From: Vibrio rumoiensis
GTDB lineage: Bacteria > Pseudomonadota > Gammaproteobacteria > Enterobacterales > Vibrionaceae
NCBI RefSeq assembly: GCF_002218045.2
Contig: NZ_AP018685.1
Coordinates: forward strand, 1,116,001 to 1,180,000
Reading direction: 5' to 3'
DNA: 64,000 nt
Shown here: positions 61,506-64,000 of the stretch, piece by piece
How the letters are laid out: each line of letters opens with the position of its first letter
How positions within the stretch are numbered: the stretch's first letter is position 1
The notes under the pieces: generated by a model
What the model saw: only the letters and a program-made list of their open reading frames with translations
Told to the model about the DNA's origin: nothing
The model's database searches: none
Translations under genes and position numbers: made by a program

Positions 61506-63290
61506 ATGACTCAACAAAAAGACATCGTGTCTGAAAATCAAATAGCGTCAGCAAAAGACGAAACCACATTTCAAACCTTTAAAAAATTATGGCCATTAAT
61601 CAGCGTTTATAAAGCGGGCTTATTCGTCGCTACGATTGCGTTAATCATCAATGCCGCCAGTGATACTTATATGGTGTCACTATTAAAACCATTATTGGAT
61701 GAAGGTTTTGGAAGTTCAGATTCCAACTTTTTAAAAGTCCTACCTTTTATTGTACTTGGCATGATGGTTGTCCGTGGTTTAAGTGGCTTTGTTTCAACCT
61801 ATTGCTTGAGCTGGGTATCAGGTAATGTCGTGATGGAAATGCGTCGTAAACTGTTTAATCACTTCATGCAGATGCCGGTCAGTTATTTTGATAAAGAGTC
61901 GACGGGTTCGCTTTTATCTCGCATTACTTACGATTCAGAGCAAGTCGCATCAGCAACCAGTAAAGCTCTAGTCAGCATTGTGCGTGAAGGTGCGAGTATT
62001 ATTGGTCTATTGTTCTTGATGTTTTATAACAGTTGGCAGCTTTCCCTTGTTCTGATTGCGGTTGCACCGGTTGTCGCGATTGCGATTCGTGTGGTATCGA
62101 AGCGTTTTCGTCGCATCAGTAAAAACATGCAAGATATGATGGGAAATGTGACGTCATCGGCTGAGCAAATGCTGAAAGGTCATAAAGTCGTATTGAGTTA
62201 CGGTGGTCAACACGTTGAGAAAAAGCGTTTTGATGCGGTGAGTAATAAAATGCGTCAACAATCAATGAAAATGGTGTCGGCGCAAGCGGCGGCCAACCCA
62301 ATTGTTCAGTTGATTGCCTCAAGTGCACTGGTCGTTGTTTTGTATTTAGCGAGTATTGATTCGATTAAAGAACAATTAACTCCCGGTACTTTCACGGTTA
62401 TTTTCTCTGCAATGTTTGCATTAATGAAACCGTTAAAATCGTTAACAAATGTCACCTCTGATTTCCAAAAAGGGATGGCCGCGTGTCAGACTATATTTGG
62501 GATTATCGAGCTACCACCTGAAGTTGATACGGGCAGTAAAGAAGTCGATAAAGTAAAAGGTAATCTTACGGTTAAGGATGTTACTTTTACCTATCCAACC
62601 AAAGATGCTCCGGCATTACGTAATATTTCGTTTGATGTTGAGGCAGGGAAAACCGTTGCGTTGGTCGGGCGTTCAGGCTCTGGTAAAAGTACCATCGCGA
62701 ACCTATTTACTCGTTTCTACGATATTGACTCCGGTGAAATCTTCCTCGATGGCAGTGATATTCGTGAATATACCTTATCGAATTTGCGTACTCACTTTGC
62801 ACTCGTTTCTCAAAACGTTCATTTATTTAACGATACTATTGCTAATAATATTGCTTATGCCGCCCAAGGTGATTATAGCTTTGAGCAAATCAAGCGTGCT
62901 GCGGACCTAGCTTATGCTTCTGAATTCATTGAGAATATGGATGAAGGCTTCGATACCATGATTGGCGAAAATGGTGTCAATCTATCGGGTGGGCAGCGTC
63001 AGCGTTTGGCCATTGCTCGTGCTTTATTACGTGATGCACCAGTGTTGATTCTTGATGAAGCAACGTCTGCATTGGATACGGAATCAGAGCGTGCGATTCA
63101 AGCGGCATTAGATGAACTGCAAAAGAACAAAACCGTGATCGTGATTGCTCACCGTTTATCGACTATTGAAAATGCCGATGAGATTTTAGTGGTCGATGAA
63201 GGTGAAATTATTGAACGTGGTGATCACGCTTCTTTAATTGCAAAAGATGGTGCTTATGCCCAACTTCACCGTATTCAATTTGGTGAATAA
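61506..63290 (+). CDS. msbA: Lipid A flippase/ABC transporter MsbA
   Basis: A 594-residue half-transporter that flips lipid A-core across the inner membrane. Six transmembrane helices (about 30-325) precede an ATPase domain with Walker A GRSGSGKSTIAN, signature LSGGQRQRLAIARALL, Walker B VLILDEATSALD and H-loop AHRLST. The ATG at 61506 is preferred (GAAG six bases upstream) over the GTG at 61500. It is followed 48 bp later by lpxK, the standard gene pair. Confidence 0.97.
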   Translation: MTQQKDIVSENQIASAKDETTFQTFKKLWPLISVYKAGLFVATIALIINAASDTYMVSLLKPLLDEGFGSSDSNFLKVLPFIVLGMMVVRGLSGFVSTYCLSWVSGNVVMEMRRKLFNHFMQMPVSYFDKESTGSLLSRITYDSEQVASATSKALVSIVREGASIIGLLFLMFYNSWQLSLVLIAVAPVVAIAIRVVSKRFRRISKNMQDMMGNVTSSAEQMLKGHKVVLSYGGQHVEKKRFDAVSNKMRQQSMKMVSAQAAANPIVQLIASSALVVVLYLASIDSIKEQLTPGTFTVIFSAMFALMKPLKSLTNVTSDFQKGMAACQTIFGIIELPPEVDTGSKEVDKVKGNLTVKDVTFTYPTKDAPALRNISFDVEAGKTVALVGRSGSGKSTIANLFTRFYDIDSGEIFLDGSDIREYTLSNLRTHFALVSQNVHLFNDTIANNIAYAAQGDYSFEQIKRAADLAYASEFIENMDEGFDTMIGENGVNLSGGQRQRLAIARALLRDAPVLILDEATSALDTESERAIQAALDELQKNKTVIVIAHRLSTIENADEILVVDEGEIIERGDHASLIAKDGAYAQLHRIQFGE

Positions 63291-63338
63291 TGCGCTTTGG
63301 TATTGTGAATCAGAACGTTAATTCAATAGGGTAGAGTG

Positions 63339-64000
63339 ATGGTTGAGAAAATATGGTTTCACCAGCACCCACTCGGTTGGGTTTTATCTCCAATTTTATG
63401 GCCTTTAAGCCTGCTATTTAAATGGATTAGCGGCAAACGTCGTAACGCCTATGCATCGGGTGAAAAATTAAGTTATCGCGCGCCAGTGCCTATTATCGTC
63501 GTCGGTAATATTACCGCTGGTGGCAATGGTAAAACGCCAGTGGTGATTTGGTTGGTGGAAACCCTACAATCTCTTGGGATGAAGCCAGGGGTGGTTTCTC
63601 GCGGCTATGGCGGTAAAGCGGAACGTTACCCATTAATCGTGGAGCTTAATACACCGAGTGCTCAATCTGGTGATGAACCCGCTTTAATCAAACGTCGAAC
63701 AGGTGCGCCTGTGGCGGTGGCTCCACTAAGAAGTCAAGCGGTTAAAGCATTATTAGATCAAAATGTGGATATCATTATCACTGATGATGGCTTACAGCAC
63801 TACGCACTTGAGCGGGATATCGAATTTGTAGTGATTGATGGTCAACGCCGTTTTGGTAATCAACATTACATTCCGTTTGGTCCACTACGCGAAGGGCTAG
63901 AACGTTTAGATGAAGTGGACTTTTTGATCACTAACGGCGGAACGGCGCAAGGCAATGAAATCGCCATGACGTTAGAGCCTAGTGAAGCGGTGAACTTAAA
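63339..64000 (+). CDS. lpxK: Tetraacyldisaccharide 4'-kinase, 5' part only
   Basis: The first 220 codons of LpxK, running off the right edge. LpxK phosphorylates the lipid A disaccharide precursor at the 4' position at the inner membrane. An N-terminal membrane-associated helix (PLGWVLSPILWPLSLLFKWI) precedes the P-loop GNITAGGNGKTP. SRGYGGKAE, GDEPALI and IITDDGLQHYALERDIEFVVIDGQRRFGN are family motifs. The start may be ATG 63339 or the GTG just before. Co-transcribed with msbA. Confidence 0.96.
   Translation, partial: MVEKIWFHQHPLGWVLSPILWPLSLLFKWISGKRRNAYASGEKLSYRAPVPIIVVGNITAGGNGKTPVVIWLVETLQSLGMKPGVVSRGYGGKAERYPLIVELNTPSAQSGDEPALIKRRTGAPVAVAPLRSQAVKALLDQNVDIIITDDGLQHYALERDIEFVVIDGQRRFGNQHYIPFGPLREGLERLDEVDFLITNGGTAQGNEIAMTLEPSEAVNL

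Overview
The window looks like chromosomal DNA of a Vibrionaceae member, most likely Vibrio or a close relative. The evidence is a moderately AT-rich composition and several gene blocks arranged as in gamma-proteobacteria and vibrios: tesB-ybaY-ybaZ-ffs; hinT-COG3014-ycfL-lpoB-thiK-ycfP-ndh; csiV-mfd; lolC-lolD-lolE; and comEC-msbA-lpxK. CsiV and a DUF1887 CARF nuclease resembling V. cholerae VC1899 also point to vibrios.

Layout. 1-8017: the 3' end of a GH1 phospho-beta-glucosidase, a small DUF486 membrane protein, a DUF1289/CWC protein, a glutathionyl-hydroquinone reductase and a LysM lipoprotein. A minus-strand purine group follows (NCS2 permease, 8-oxoguanine deaminase-like amidohydrolase, DcuB-type carrier). 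8450-9210: four identical tRNA-Tyr genes in exact 182-bp tandem units, with a stable-RNA promoter and a terminator. 9390-18047: an RND efflux pair, an outer-membrane protein, a cysteine desulfhydrase with a divergent Lrp-type regulator, then tesB, ybaY and ybaZ. 18105-20640: a heptanucleotide repeat, a periplasmic-sensor diguanylate cyclase and the 4.5S RNA gene.

20641-23303 is accessory. About 0.85 kb of apparently non-coding DNA is followed by two integron-type gene cassettes: a permuted NlpC/P60-like hydrolase, then a glutathione S-transferase. A full attC lies between them and a truncated attC follows. No integrase gene is visible. 23304-38566 is mixed metabolism and transport. It includes a circularly permuted GH16 glucanase, a MetE-like methyltransferase, MsrA, an AraC-regulated SDR/cupin/MDR operon, slipin/NfeD, EamA, a patatin and a sugar-efflux MFS protein.

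38667-43310 holds an ERIC-like repeat, a GNAT-nitrilase fusion, a CBS protein, a uridine phosphorylase gene broken by a frameshift, and a standalone CARF-REase nuclease. 43815-64000 is mostly core cell-envelope and DNA-repair genes, ending inside lpxK. nagZ, which lies between thiK and ycfP in E. coli, is absent from that interval.

Functional links: LolCDE, MsbA and LpxK serve outer-membrane biogenesis; LpoB and CsiV are tied to PBP1B and PBP1A; Mfd and ComEC handle DNA. The most unusual items are the orphan CARF nuclease, the cassette pair beside ffs, the permuted GH16 enzyme, the tRNA-Tyr amplification and the uncharacterised AraC operon. No CRISPR array, prophage or complete insertion sequence was recognised. 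All calls come from reading the sequence; no database search was run.
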